Assembly: GCA_963580455.1 (NCBI GenBank)
Contig: OY756968.1
Location: 21,731,996 to 21,795,995 of the forward strand
Direction: 5' to 3'
Length of the DNA: 64,000 nucleotides
Source of the DNA: Euonymus europaeus
Lineage: Eukaryota > Streptophyta > Magnoliopsida > Celastrales > Celastraceae
Shown: positions 48,880 to 61,127 of the stretch, piece by piece
Layout of the letters: each line of letters starts with the position of its first letter
Position numbering within the stretch: position 1 is the stretch's first letter
Notes under the pieces: generated by a model
What the model was told of the DNA's origin: nothing
What the model saw: only the letters and a program-made list of their open reading frames with translations
The model's database searches: none
Program-made: the position numbers and the translations under genes

Positions 48880-49220
48880 GTCAAATCAATGGGCAACTGA
48901 CGGTCAATTATCCAGCTCAGCAGAAAAGCTGATCGAAATTGGGGTAAACGGACGAGTGACTGGTTTGGTAAAAAAAAACTTTTGATTGCCAATTTGAGAA
49001 AAAAAAATCTTTGAATAACTAAATTGAAAAATTCAAAATATTTCAGTGACCGAAAAAAAAACTTCACCCCAAGTAGGATTATTCCGACGACAAACTCAGG
49101 TCAAGAAAATAGGAAAATCTAGAGATAGTCTGAAGGATGATTTTAAGAACAAAAAAAGTTTAGGGAAAAAAATCAAACTAACTATATATTGTTTAGCGAC
49201 AAAAAAAATACATTTTTGCC
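48880..49220. repeat. Right inverted arm of the Mutator-like element
   Basis: Continuous here, while its left counterpart is split into 45604-45752 and 46305-46500, showing that the left arm gained an insertion after the two arms formed. Confidence 0.82.
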
Positions 49221-49230
49221 TATAATATTT

Positions 49231-51672
49231 TACATTTTACAGAGACTTCAACAATTCAGCTTCTCGTATTCATTCCTCGACGAAGCTCATCCTTCTCCGC
49301 CTAGGCAACAAGTAGATTTTGTCAACGAAGGTAAACTATTTTTCTCTATTTATCTCCTTGGTTATTAAACACTAAAGCTTCTTTTGTATATGAATCTTGA
49401 TTTCGGTGTTAGTTCTGAGTTATCGTTGGGTTGGATCTGATTTTGATTGTTCATATGAGATTGTGGGAGATTTTCTGAGTATTTGTTCTATTCTTCTTCA
49501 ATATGCTTATCATGATAATGTTTTGTTCAAAATTTTGTGATACCTTGACTTGATTTATTTTGTTCTTAGACGTAAAATTGCATCATCTAAAGTATTTTTG
49601 CTGATTTTGTGGTGTAATTATGCTAAATTTTGAGTCTCTTGTGTTTTAATTTTGAAGTTTGTTCTGTCTACTGAAGTTGTACGTCTGAAAGGGAAATTGA
49701 AGAGGAACAACTATTGACCTTACGGATTATCCAAGAGAGTATCGAAATCCCAATATATTGAATGAGGTATGTGTTTGGTGTTTTATTTTTGGTTTTCTTC
49801 TTCCTTTTTCAAAGACAACTTTTTCGAATTTTAGGGGGACAATAGGGATTTATCATTTTGTAGCTCAATTACTTTTCTGTTGTGGGTTATCTGGGCGTTT
49901 TGATTTGATGATTCATAGATTTCTTTGGGTATATAGAGTTTTTACATTGAGTTTTATGACTTTTGTTGGTAGTTTATTTTGAACGATTGGTTTGCCTTAT
50001 TCCAATGTGGATTTGAAGCTGTGTTTATAACAGATTGGGTATGTTATATTCACTTTAGACTGACTCGATTTCTTATAGCCAAATTATATTTAACGGGGTT
50101 TATCTTGATTGTGTCCATATAAGTTACGAGCGTTCCTCTTGGTTATCTTGATTATAAAGGGTTTTAATTCTCTGCACATCATTTTTGGGATTTCATATCC
50201 AAAGCTTACTGAAATTTGTATAGTTGGTGGATTAATTAAATATTGAAACATATGAAGGTATCTGTTACACATTTGGAGCACTCAAATATTTTTTTTGGCA
50301 TCAGGACTTTGACTTATGCAGGCGGAATGGCGATGAAGGTTTAGTTAGTGCTTCAGCAGGATGTGATCATGTGCAGTGATGGTGAGTGTACTGTCCTATG
50401 CTTCAGTGAAAATTTGAACCGTATAGTTTACATACTCAGAGTCTTCTTAGAGTTCTCTTTTGGTCTAATTGTTCTTTCGATTTTCGAAGACCTTTTAAAA
50501 ATGGGTGTGATTTATAATATCATGAAAATTTGACTGCTAAGGACAATGGACCAAAACTGCTTTACTACAAGAATATGTGAGGATATGCAATTAGTTAACT
50601 TGGGTTTTGCGATATTATGTACATCTGTTTTGTAGCAGCCACCGCAAGATTCAAATTAACAAAGCTTTTCTCACATTGTTATGGGCTACCTTTCTCTTTA
50701 TTACTTGCTAATATCACGGGATTGTTAGTATTGCAAATCTCTAGTCATATGTAATGTCACAGTTTTCTGTAATTCATTCTCTCAAAGAATGATTTTTTCA
50801 GCTTTATAGGATCAAGATTGGTAAAAGAAAATCTGTCTTAAAGTTACTGGTTCACAATGTCAAAACTTTCATAGTTCTGTTTTTTTTTTATTTTAATGGC
50901 AGCAACAGTGATGCTTTAACAAAGAAGCTTTAGTTGGGATGTTGTAGTTGAATGTGGTAATTCCTTGCAAATGCATGAGGTCATAGGTTCAGCTCTCATG
51001 CCCTGCAGTTTCGGTGTTATTTCCTTGCATGAGCATTTGGTCGTGGGAGGCGTTCTCCCTATCTGGGCTTCAGTTCAGTCTCAACCGCTTGCCAAGGTAG
51101 TGCTGAACACTTTGTCAGGCTCAGGTTTGGATCCGGCCTAGCTGTCTAGTGGGCATGCTGAGCCTAGAATTTCTTGGTACTTTAAAAAAAAACAATGATG
51201 CTTAGTTACTTTAATTCTTTAATACCATCTTAAGCTAGTTTCAAGGAGAGGTCCCACATCCCTTGGGAAAATACCATGTTTGACCTAGTCACTTACAAAT
51301 TGTAAAGCTTGTTGAATTTCCTCTACTGCAGAACACGAAGATTTTAGTTGGACTTGTTAACCGTGTTAAGCAATATTTGAAATTATTTCTTCTTTAAGTT
51401 TACTGTTTTAGTGTTTCCAGATAATTTTTATTTTCTTGGTCTTTGTCTCTGTTTATACCCCTGCTTATGGTATCACGTATTGCTTCTTTTGTTTATCATT
51501 TCAGGCTTCTCTTTTTAAGTCAGGAAGTTACGAAAAGATAATCTTCTTTTCACATTTTCAGGAACTAATACTTGGCAGTCATGACTGATGTAGAATAAAT
51601 GGAAGGACAAGTTCATGCACTATATCTTCAAATATATCATATCTTTACTGTGGATTAAGAGTGAAATCTTCA
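49231..51672 (+). promoter_or_regulatory. 5' leader with introns of the NAA60-like gene
   Basis: Leader exon candidates are about 49,245-49,330 (donor GAAG|GTAAAC) and about 49,680-49,766 (donor GAATGAG|GTATGT). No upstream coding frame is supported. The first exon starts directly beyond the target duplication of the Mutator-like element. Confidence 0.5.
50904..51204 (+). mobile_element. SINE with target duplication in the NAA60-like leader intron
   Basis: AACAGTGATGCTT (50904-50916) and AACAATGATGCTT (51191-51203) flank about 274 bp. The body has an A-box-like stretch, a B-box-like GGTCATAGGTTCAGCTCTC near 50980, and ends in a short A run (51184-51192). Confidence 0.65.
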
Positions 51673-53396
51673 ATGGTAGCCCCTAAAATCTCCCACCACC
51701 CAATTATATGCTATAGGCAAATTCAACCTTCTGATTTAGATATTTTAGAGCAACTACATGGTGACATATTTCCTATTCGGTATGAGTCTGAGTTTTTCCA
51801 GAATGTTGTCAATGGACATGATATTGTGTCCTGGGCAGCAGTTGATCGTAATCGGTCCGATGGTCGCAGTGATGAACTTATTGGGTTTGTTACAGCACGA
51901 TTTGTCATGGCAAAAGACACAGAGGTGTGTCCTCTACCTTTGTTAGGGTACAATTTGTGAATATTTTTATTAAAATGAAAAGTTGAAAGCATAAATAGTT
52001 TCCGTAATAGCTGATGAGGTCGTATATATCTAACATTTGTTCTTCAGGTTGTGGATTTCCTTAGATATGATACCTCAAAACCTGATCAAACATTAGTTTA
52101 CATTTTGACACTGGGAGTAGTAGAAAGTTACAGAAACGTTGGCATAGGTAGGAACTTTCTCATATGATGATATGATTTGGTAAGTATGTATGTTGTTCTC
52201 CATCTAAGCAATATGATAATCTTGTGTTTGCAGCTTCTTCGCTTATTCAGGAGGTCATCAATTATGCTTCAAGTATTCCAACTTGCCCTGCAGTTTACTT
52301 GCATGTTATCTCATATAATAATCCTGCCATTCATTTGTACCAAAAAATGTCATTTAAGTGTGTACGGAGGTTGCATGGGTTTTACCTGATCAACGGCCAG
52401 CATTATGATTCCTACTTGTTTGTTTACTACGTAAATGGCAGTTCTTCTCCTTGGTCACCATTGTAAGTACAAAAAAATTTATTCTATTTTTTGACATTGG
52501 TACTTGGCATTTTCCCCCCCAACTAAGAACATTAATTTTCTGTACATTTGAGCAGAAAATTGTAGGACACAAAATGATTTGGTGTAATAGTTAGTTAGCA
52601 TAAAGTTTTAGTTTTTACACGTAGCTAAAAATAATAGTGGCAGTGTCCAACTTAGGAGAAACAAGCATTAGAACCTTAGGAGAATTACTTCACGTCCTAA
52701 TTCAGACTTGTTTGTCTTTACATTTGATCCTTATGGTAACAAGGGAGGAAGACTTTAGGTGTTTGTAAATTGTGTCAAAACTTTTTCTGTAAGTATCATA
52801 TTTTTGTGGTCATTATGAACTTAAAATAATTTTGATTGTTATTTACTTATTTCCTATTTCAAGTATAAGTTCATCTATTATCGTACATTCTCTCATAAAT
52901 TTATTGGTAAAAAATGCATGCGTAGTAAGCACTGGGTGTTCGCTATGGATTATATGCTGTTAGGGGACAACTATGGATGAGCTTGCAGAGCCTATGCTTA
53001 ACATGAGAGTTTTGACATAAATGGTGCATTTTGCATGTTCCACCTAATGAACAAGCTCTTTTATGATAAAATCTTAGGGCAACTGGTGCAAAAAATTTGC
53101 ATACGATGATTGTTTGTGAAATTTCCTTCTTGTGAATGTGCTTGTGCTGCTGGATAAAATTATTTGCTGAACTTTGACTGTTTTAAGGAAGTGTCATCTT
53201 GTTTCTGGTTTGCAGAGAGCTTGTCATGTTTGTGGTGAGTTATATCAGAAGGGGTCTCAGGTCAATAACTGCAAGGCTAAGTATGGGCGAAGGGAAGGTG
53301 ATAAAGTGGCCCGGATATAGAAAAACCCACGGTCTTATATTCACACAGAACAAAAGAAACCCGACATCGGAGCATACCGGGTGTGAATATGTGTGA
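51673..53396 (+). CDS. GNAT acetyltransferase, NAA60/MCC1-like
   Basis: Four coding exons (51673-51924, 52048-52147, 52234-52462, 53216-53396) join in frame to 253 residues. The start MVAPKISHHP matches the known plant family; a GTG 12 bases earlier is not a start. The GNAT fold shows IFPIRYESEFF, the acetyl-CoA pyrophosphate-binding loop RNVGIASSL (about 113-121), HVISYNNPAIHLY and GFYLINGQHYDSYLFVYYV. In animals NAA60 is an N-terminal acetyltransferase at the Golgi; in Arabidopsis the relatives include MCC1, whose overexpression alters meiotic crossovers and histone acetylation, and NAA60 at the plasma membrane. A hydrophobic stretch near the C-terminus (LVMFVVSYI) fits membrane association. 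The last 40 residues vary freely in the family. The gene appears intact. Confidence 0.9.
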
Positions 53397-54483
53397 TGCA
53401 CATCTCTTTATTTTGTGATAATAAGAGACTATGGTATGGAAAAGTTGAGTGCAGTAGGTTGGAGTAAGTTATTGTCTGGTGTGATCTCATCAGCATAGGA
53501 TGTTGAGTTGACGACTGCCATACCAAGCCTGAAAGGATCAGTTCCAAGATTTCATGTCATTGATGGCACATCAAGTTTGCGCTAAACTCTAGCACTGGAC
53601 CAGAGCACTCAAGCAGATCTGGTAAGCCCTTTTAAAGTAAACTCCAGCAAGTTAGATAGGCTAATAGCATACAGAGCCATGTGTCTTGAAGGAGGCAAAG
53701 GCCCTTCTCTTTCTCTGCTCGCTGAAAAAAAATGCTGAAAGAAAATAGTGAAGCAACTGACCACAATCCTGATGCAACTAAATCAGCATTCATCAACACC
53801 TGAGCAGCATTACCATTAAAAATAAATGAGTGTAGACTCTCTGACATTTTCTTGTGGTCCAAGGCTTATTGGAAAACCAATGTTTTGTTCCAAGTTTATT
53901 AAAAAAATAATAATCTCTCTTTAGTTTCTAATAATTGTTCTGTTCAACTCTTTCAATGAGACCGGCATGGCCATCTATATAGAACTGCATTTTAATCTTA
54001 CATTTGTTTCTCCTGGTCTCTTTTTTTGCGTTCATATTCTTCAATAGAAAACATCAAATGCAGAACGTGATCGGACACCGGAGGCAACAATGGCGTCTTC
54101 CTTCCCCCAAGTATTTCTGGTTGTAGAACTTCTCCCAGACTGGTTTGTATATTCAGTGGCAGAATTCTTAATTGACTGTGTATATGTAGCTATTAAGTAT
54201 TAACTACGTGTTGATATGTAATTTCATTTCCATATCCATCAGTTATTGGCAATTGAAGAAGTTATGATGCACCATATTCAGGATTATATTGCGTCCACAC
54301 AAAGGGATCAAGACCACGCCAAACACAACTTTTATTCCAATGATTCTCACTTACCATACTGCTAAAATAGCAATTTCAATCCTTAGAGCAGGCATTGGAA
54401 CCTATATTTGTACTCACTAATGATTGAAAACAATCCTTCAAGGCCAAAATGATGACTGAGTTGATGAAGGTTACAAAAGAGAG

Positions 54484-54514
<31 letters not shown>

Positions 54515-54960
54515 CGATTACACGTTTTTAACATAAAAACTCAATCATATCTATTCCTTTGTAAACAATGCTCGACAGTCCAGTTTTTTTTTTCTCTCCT
54601 TTTACACCTTTATTTTCCTTTTTTGTAGGCCAAAATATTCCTTTATTTTTCTTTTTCTTAGGATAAAAATATATTTAAAAATAGACAATTGAGATCTGTA
54701 AACACTCGAGCCTCTACAAAGATGGATTACAATCAAGATTGCTAAAAAAACACGGCCATCATCAGATAGTTTGGAATGACAGCGTATTACACTCGAACTG
54801 ATGATTTCATACCCCACGGACCTATGCTGGGAACAGATATTGGAAGAAAAAAAAACGCAAATTACAAGTTACAGTCACAGCTCCAAGAATGTCAAGCACT
54901 AGAAGTCGATTAGATCACATTAAAGTAACAAAAAATAAAAATGGTCTGTCTTTGTGAATC
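53397..54960. other. 3' region of the NAA60-like gene and intergenic DNA
   Basis: No gene is visible. A (TA)n run lies at about 54,484-54,510. Confidence 0.5.
54484..54510. repeat. (TA)n microsatellite
   Basis: Uninterrupted TA dinucleotides, about thirteen units. Confidence 0.85.
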
Positions 54961-55089
54961 TTCCAACAAATACAGATTCAGAAACCTAGCACGTGACACG
55001 CGGACTTGGCTATTTGCTGCTATAAATTACTTTCATTTGTTTAGCAAAAAAGAAGCTTCACCCAAAATAAAAAAAAAACCGCCATTTCC

Positions 55090-56292
55090 AAAACCATTTC
55101 TCCCTCTTCTGCTCTCTCTTCCTCTTTTTGTTGCTTTTCTTTCTTTTCTTTTTTTTTTCCATCCATTTCTAGGCTTAAGTTTAAATCTGTGGGAGAAAAA
55201 AAGTGTGGAACAGTGAGTATCGACGTTCCGAAGTTTTCGTGAGAGAACATCGAAACCCTAATCCAGTGAATGAGGTCGGTGCTTCGTGTTTTTTTTTTGT
55301 TCTTCTTCTTTTTGCAATTGTCTGAAGAAGAATTTATGGCAGATTGGGAAGATTATATTATATCTGTTAAGAATTTAGTGTGATACATTAGATTTAACAC
55401 AGGAGTCGTATCTGGATTATGTCAATATAAGCTAATGAGTTTTTCTCAATGTTGTTCAGAAAAGACTAAGAGGGATTTTATTCTTTGCATATCAATTGTT
55501 TGAGATTTTGTCTTTCTTGTACGCGAATCTGTTTGCATGTTTTGATTGATTAATTACCTGAATCACGATACCCAAATAAATGAACAGGGTAGATTCCGTT
55601 GCATGATTAATTAGACATGTGCTTTTATGTTGTTCGTCCAGTGGTCTAGATGAAATTTATGAATTGATTGCACAGATTGTACAGCACTTATAAGGGAATA
55701 AGCTTGGAACATGCTAATGAAACTCCATGTTTGGCGCCCCCTTGGTTACCTATATTTTGAAAGTTTTTTATGGTGATGTACCAGCTGACAATGTCTTGGA
55801 GCATTGAAACTAGGAATTGAAGATCCTAGAGAATTCTAAGCCTTGAGAATTTTGTTAGAATTGGACGCAACTATACTCATTTTACTTGTGTAGTTTCCTC
55901 ATAATTATACTTTTTTGGTGTGTCAAATTTGAAAAATGGAGCTGAGGATTTGTTCAGGAGATGTGAAAGAGTGGATGGGAGGAAGGTCCCTAGGCTCTTG
56001 AGTATTTCACTTGGATAGATAGGAAGGGAAGGGAATGAGTGATTGAGGTTAAACTAACCCTTTTATAGTGTTAAGCATTTCTCTGATGTGTAAGACATTT
56101 GGTTATATTTGTGCTTACAACGTGAGATTATGTTCTTCCTATTTGAATTCAGGATTTTTTTTTTACGGTTGATTGCCTACTTTCTTTCTGTCGTTTCACT
56201 AATTCTGCTACATGGAATTTTGGTGCTTTGTTGCTTAGGTCATATTTGGCTGATTTGGTGTCTTTCCCTCCAACACCCTGTGCGCCTTTAAG
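55090..56292 (+). promoter_or_regulatory. 5' leader and leader intron of the coiled-coil gene
   Basis: A pyrimidine-rich stretch (55,085-55,165), a telo-box (AAACCCTAA, 55253-55261) and a donor GAATGAG|GTCGGT at about 55,273 mark the first leader exon. The next acceptor is probably TTGCTTAG near 56,239, followed by about 55 bases of leader before the ATG. The intron start resembles that of the NAA60-like gene. Confidence 0.5.
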
Positions 56293-58184
56293 ATGAAACC
56301 AAGAGCAAGTGTAGAATCGAGAGCTCAGAGAGCAAAAGCACTTCAAGGTGATGGGCCAAATTGGATTCTCATTGCAGGTGGTGCCTTATTAAGTACACTT
56401 TCGATTCGCTTTGGTTACAAGCTGAAGCAGACTCTTGACTCAAGGCAACAAACAAATGATAGTAGCAGTCCCAAAGGTCTTATAATAAATTGGCATTTGA
56501 TAAGTTTTCTTGCTGCAAATCCATTCCTAACTTTTAAAGTTTCTGATAACCAGGGAATGGAATATCTTCAGACAGGCAGAGATCACCTGGTTGCCATTTT
56601 CATTCAAATACGTATTCCTTTCCACACAACAATGATGGTTGCTTTCACTGTGTTTCAAGTATGAAAAGTCTTATGCTTTGATTCCTGTAAATTTTGAAGG
56701 ATTGAAAATGAGCTAATTTGAAGCTTTTTTAGTTTAGACTTTTTTTTTTTTTTTTTTGCATTGCCTGCTGATTTCTTCCTTCTTCGTGACAATCTATTTT
56801 CACGTGAAAGGATGATGAAGAGTTCTTGTTATGTTATGGTTTTAGTACTCGCTATTTGTTTTCACTAAATATTCTGTACAAAGACACTCTTATGATTGCA
56901 TATAATTTTGTGCTCGATACTCTTTATGGGCAGAGAAATGCGTCACATCCTTGGTTGCTGTTCCAGGCTCCCTTTCTACTTTTTCTGTGTCAGCATGAAT
57001 TCTCATTAATATTATTTTTTTGAATTATATTGCAATCTGCCATTCTTTGATGTAGTGTTTAGGGGAAAAGACAATCTGCTATTAAGAGGGGAAAAAAATC
57101 CTGAAAGCAGGTTTTTGAAATTGAAATGAATATGCTAACATGGATAGTTATGAGATTCATCTCTTGTTTTTCGTTATTCTGTTTTATATTGTTAAAATTT
57201 CCTTACATGTCATGATGCTGGAGTTTAACACCGTAAAGTTCCTCTCATGCTTATATTTGTCTGTGCATGTTATTTCATTAGGCCAAACGCCAAGTCATGC
57301 ATGTAGTATCAGTTTTTCATTTGGCAATGCTATATTCATGGTTGAGAACAGTTTGTAGTTGCTATGACTCTGTAGCATTTTCTTAACACACATGGATAAT
57401 TGGTTAATTGGGTCGAGGTCTTGTTTTTCATGTATTTTAATGTGAACGACCTCTGTTTGGATTTGAAACAGGGAGAGAGAGCATGGAGTTGAAGTACTCA
57501 CCCAGTGGCCAGTTGCTTTCTGAATCTGATGTTGCTCTTCCACTGGTTACAGTTCCGTCCACTGAATATCCCAAGGAGAATGGTGTTATTTGGGCATCTT
57601 CTCCTGATCGTTTAGAATTGCCTCCCAAGCCTTTTCACCATTCAAACTGCTCAGATTCTCCATGTGTCTCAGAATCCGGTTCTGACATACTCAGCAAGCG
57701 AGAAGTGGTACACAAGCTTAGGCAGCAATTGAAGAGGAGAGATGACATGATACTCGAGATGCAAGATCAGATTGCAGAATTGCAGAATTCACTCATTGCT
57801 CAGGTTGCACATTCCACTCATTTACAGTCTCAACTTGATGATGCAAATAAAGACCTGTTTGATTCAGAGAGGGAAATTCAGAGACTGAGGAAGGCAATTG
57901 CAGATCATTGCGTGGGACATGTGGTCACAAATGGCAAGTCACAACCTGGAAATCTGAGTGAGGAAAAGGCTATATCGATGGTGAGAGCAATTGAGTCATT
58001 GGAGAAAGGAAGGGGAGATGGGGAAAGAATTGAGATGCTGAAGAGTATAGTAGGAGAGTTGAAGGAAGTGATTGAAGGAAAGGAATACGTGCTGCAGAGC
58101 TATAAGGAGCAGAAAACAGAGCTGTCCTTGAAGATCAAAGAGCTGCAACAGAGATTGGATTCTCAGCTACCTAATATTTTGTAG
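56293..58184 (+). CDS. Membrane-anchored coiled-coil protein, plant-specific
   Basis: Three exons (56293-56476, 56554-56658, 57472-58184) join in frame to 333 residues. Residues about 22-40 (PNWILIAGGALLSTLSIRF) form one hydrophobic segment after a basic N-terminus, suggesting a tail-out membrane anchor. The middle exon (105 bp, a multiple of three) encodes a short Cys/His-rich piece ending DGCFHCVS and could be skipped without frame change. A conserved stretch PPKPFHHSNCSDSPCVSES is followed by coiled coils (about 171-235 and 255-328). I recognise the layout as a conserved plant protein sometimes labelled ELKS/Rab6-interacting-like, but that label is from memory and weak; no function is assigned. 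No lesion is seen. Confidence 0.8.
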
Positions 58185-59539
58185 GCGCACCCTTTTTGTT
58201 TCTTGTTTTCCTTGTTCCCCCCTTTCTCCTTTTCTTTCTTTCGAGGTTTGGTTTTGCTTGAATGTTAAAACAGTTTTATACTAGAGAATATGCATGCGTT
58301 GAGATGACAAAAGAGTGAAGTGGGTATGTTGCTTGCCATTTTGCCAATTGTCTGCTCTTCAAATACGGAGAGAAGTTGAGAAATTTGATTTGTTTTCAGA
58401 AATATTTGCTTTTGGTTCCAATTGAAGATGGCAACGGGTGGGGCCGGATCATGGCCGCCCCGTCCCCGCCCCGCACTCCCATAGTCCCGCCCCGCACCGC
58501 ACGTCGGGGTGGCTTCTTTGCCCCATTCCCGCCCCAATCAATTCTCGGGGCCCCGCGGGGCAACCCGTCCCGGAATCTAAATAATTATAAATATTAATTA
58601 ATTTAAATATATAAGTTTTAATACAATTATTCAACATCATTAATCATTAGATCAACCTATGTCAAAATAATTAAACAACAAACAAAATAAAATTCATACA
58701 AAGAACATCCAAAAAAATCCCAAATTTAAACCTCAAAATACTGGTAATACATAATGCATATCAAAGACAAGAAACAAATCAAGGAATCATATAAACACCT
58801 ACAATCAAGTTTGTAATACGTAATGCATATCAAAGACAAGGAAAAAAGGAGCAGAGATTATATTTACCAAACTAACTTAGAAGAAGAAGCAGCAGCATAC
58901 ACTGGACGGCGCTCAACTTTGGAAGACACTAGGGTTTTTCAGTTTTCACTTTTTTACTTTCTTTCCTGATTCGGTGAAGTATGGGCTATTGGATTATGTG
59001 AAGTATGGGCAATGTAAGCTAAGTATAATATATAATTATATATATAGCCTATATGTAAGTATAATATGTATATATAAAGTGTATATATATATAGTTGATG
59101 TTGATTATGAAGTTTCTGAAGAGTTGTTCTTTTGAGGGGGAGCTTATGTGCTCACGTGTCATTGTATCTTGTGAACAATGTCTTTAGGGAGAGCAAAAAG
59201 CTGAATAACTATTTGGTTTCTGACTAATGCCTTTAGGGAGAATATAGAGCTGATATTGATGTGAATGTTGATCTTGATATGCAGCTTAAAATGCCTGAAT
59301 GTGATCTTGTGTTATTAATTATGTGAATGGTTGGCCTTGATGTTTTTTTATGATGGGTCGTCAATGTTGAGTATGAACTCCCTTCGGACTAAGTAAGACT
59401 CTCATTGTTAAAGTGTGAGAATTATGGTGTATAACTCTAGCTCATAGGTTGACCATTTATTCCGGCCTTCACTGGGCTTCTCACTAAAGAAGGTGATTGG
59501 CCTTCTAACTTGAGATAACACGACCCAACCCTAACTTCG
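58185..59539. other. 3' region of the coiled-coil gene and intergenic DNA
   Basis: Apart from the GC-rich repeat at about 58,428-58,572 nothing coding is visible. TA-rich microsatellite-like sequence lies at about 59,028-59,095. Confidence 0.5.
58428..58572. repeat. GC-rich interspersed repeat
   Basis: A 145-bp island of CCCCGCCCCGC-type sequence starting GATGGCAACGGGTGGGGCC and ending CAACCCGTCCCGG. It is much richer in GC than everything around it. Comparable GGCAACGGG...CCCCGCC blocks are common dispersed repeats in plants; I take it as a mobile-element piece and not a promoter. Confidence 0.6.
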
Positions 59540-59868
59540 AATGCATTGCAACATGAAGTGTCGAGGCTAGAAATTCGTCAACCATTCTTTCAATACTTTG
59601 AAGCTTTGTTCTGCTTGATCTGTCCTGGTGAAATGCTTATGTTTCAAGCAATAAGTGAGGAGTGCGGCAATGGAGCTATAATCGTTCATGAACTACCTAT
59701 AAACTGTTGTCGAACTATGAAAACTTCGAACCTCGAAGAAGGTTTTCGGTGTTGGCCACTGATCTTGGATAGCTTTCATTTTTTCTTAATCAACTTTGGC
59801 AACTTCAGAACTCATACAAACCCAAAGAAAACTAGGTTTGTTGGTTATGAAGTCGTACTTCTTCGGTG

Positions 59869-61127
59869 GTGTTTGGTAAACCATTATAAATAGCATATAA
59901 TACAGCATATAACATGTAAGCTACATATTATTGTTAACCTAACCAAACAACAATTCAGCATTCAGCATATTAATTAACATTTTTACCTCTAAATTATGAC
60001 ATTCTCAAAATGTCATTTTACTAGCATTTTTTGGACACTTATGCATGAAATGTCCAAATTACCCCTACACTCTTAACTAATGACGAGTTTACCCTGCATG
60101 TACGGATGAAAACCAATTATTTTATTTAATAATATATTCATTTATATTTAATAATATATTAACATTTTTACTAACATATTTAATTATTTATATTTAATAA
60201 TATTTTTATTTTTAAATAATATAATAAATTATATTTACTAATTTATTTATTTATATGTACTAATCTATTATTTATTTATATTTAATAATATATTAACATT
60301 TTTACTAACATATTTAATAATATTTTTATTTTTACTAACATATTTAATTATTTATATTTAATAATATTTTTATTTTTAAATAATATATTAAATTATATTT
60401 ACTAATTTATTTATTTATATTTACTAATCTATTATTTATTTATATTTAATAATATATTAACATTTTTACTAACATATTTAATTATTTTTATTTAATAATA
60501 TTTTTATTTTAAATAATATATTAATTATATTTACTAATTTATTTATTTATATTTACTAATCTATTATTTACTTTTATTTAATAAAATATTCATTTATATT
60601 TAATAATATATTAACATTTTTACTAATATATTTAATTATTTATATTTAATAATATATTTATTTTTAAATAATATATTAAATTATATTTACTAATTTATTT
60701 ATTTATATTTACTAATCTATTATTTATTTATATTTAATAATATATTAAAAAATTTACTAACATATTTAATTATTTATATTTAATAATATTTTTATTTTTA
60801 AATAATATATTAATTATATTTAATAAAATTTAAGAAAATGTTAAATATTAATAAAAAAATTGTATAAAAAATATATAATATTTTAATATTATTAAAAATG
60901 TAAAGATTATTTTTAAAAAATATAAATTTATTTTTTAATTATTTGTGTTAATACCCCTACATGTAATTAGCCACAACATTTATACTAGCATATATGTTTT
61001 TCTCTGAAAAATCTAACCAAACAACCATAGCATTTATAACAACATATATGTCAGCATTTCAAGCAGCATAAAGCAATTAGCATACAGGCTAAATTATATG
61101 TTACTGGTAAAATTATTTACCAAACAC
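59869..61127. mobile_element. 1.26-kb inverted-repeat element inserted in the gypsy relic
   Basis: The ends are GTGTTTGGTAAA (59869-59880) and its complement (61116-61127), with further subterminal similarity (CATATAA, CATATATG, AACCAAACAAC). Gypsy coding sequence flanks it on both sides and continues across it. No target duplication could be fixed. The centre is almost only A and T. No transposase. Confidence 0.75.
60115..60960. repeat. AT-only tandem array
   Basis: About 850 bp built from variants of TTTATATTTAATAATATATT, TAACATTTTTACTAACATAT and TTTTTAAATAATATATTAAA. The ACATTTTTACTAA core recurs at about 60,170, 60,295, 60,460 and 60,614, so the period is roughly 125-165 bases with internal shorter repeats. 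Confidence 0.85.

Larger units (their letters stand above)
45604..49220. mobile_element. Mutator-like element with captured sequences (Pack-MULE type)
   Basis: The 3,617-bp element is flanked by TACAATATTT (45594-45603) and TATAATATTT (49221-49230), a 10-bp target duplication with one change. Ends begin GGCAGAAATATG and, on the other strand, GGCAAAAATGTA. Long inverted arms pair about 45604-45752 with 49075-49220, and about 46305-46500 with 48880-49062. On the left the two arm segments are separated by about 550 bp of extra sequence that is absent on the right. Inside are a ribosomal uS9 fragment and a gypsy integrase fragment; no transposase is seen, so it depends on another element for movement. 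Confidence 0.8.

Noticed and set aside
54941..55250. Two overlapping frames, 91 and 69 codons
   Set aside because: Low-complexity Phe/Leu/Ser and Lys/Glu translations of a pyrimidine-rich leader.
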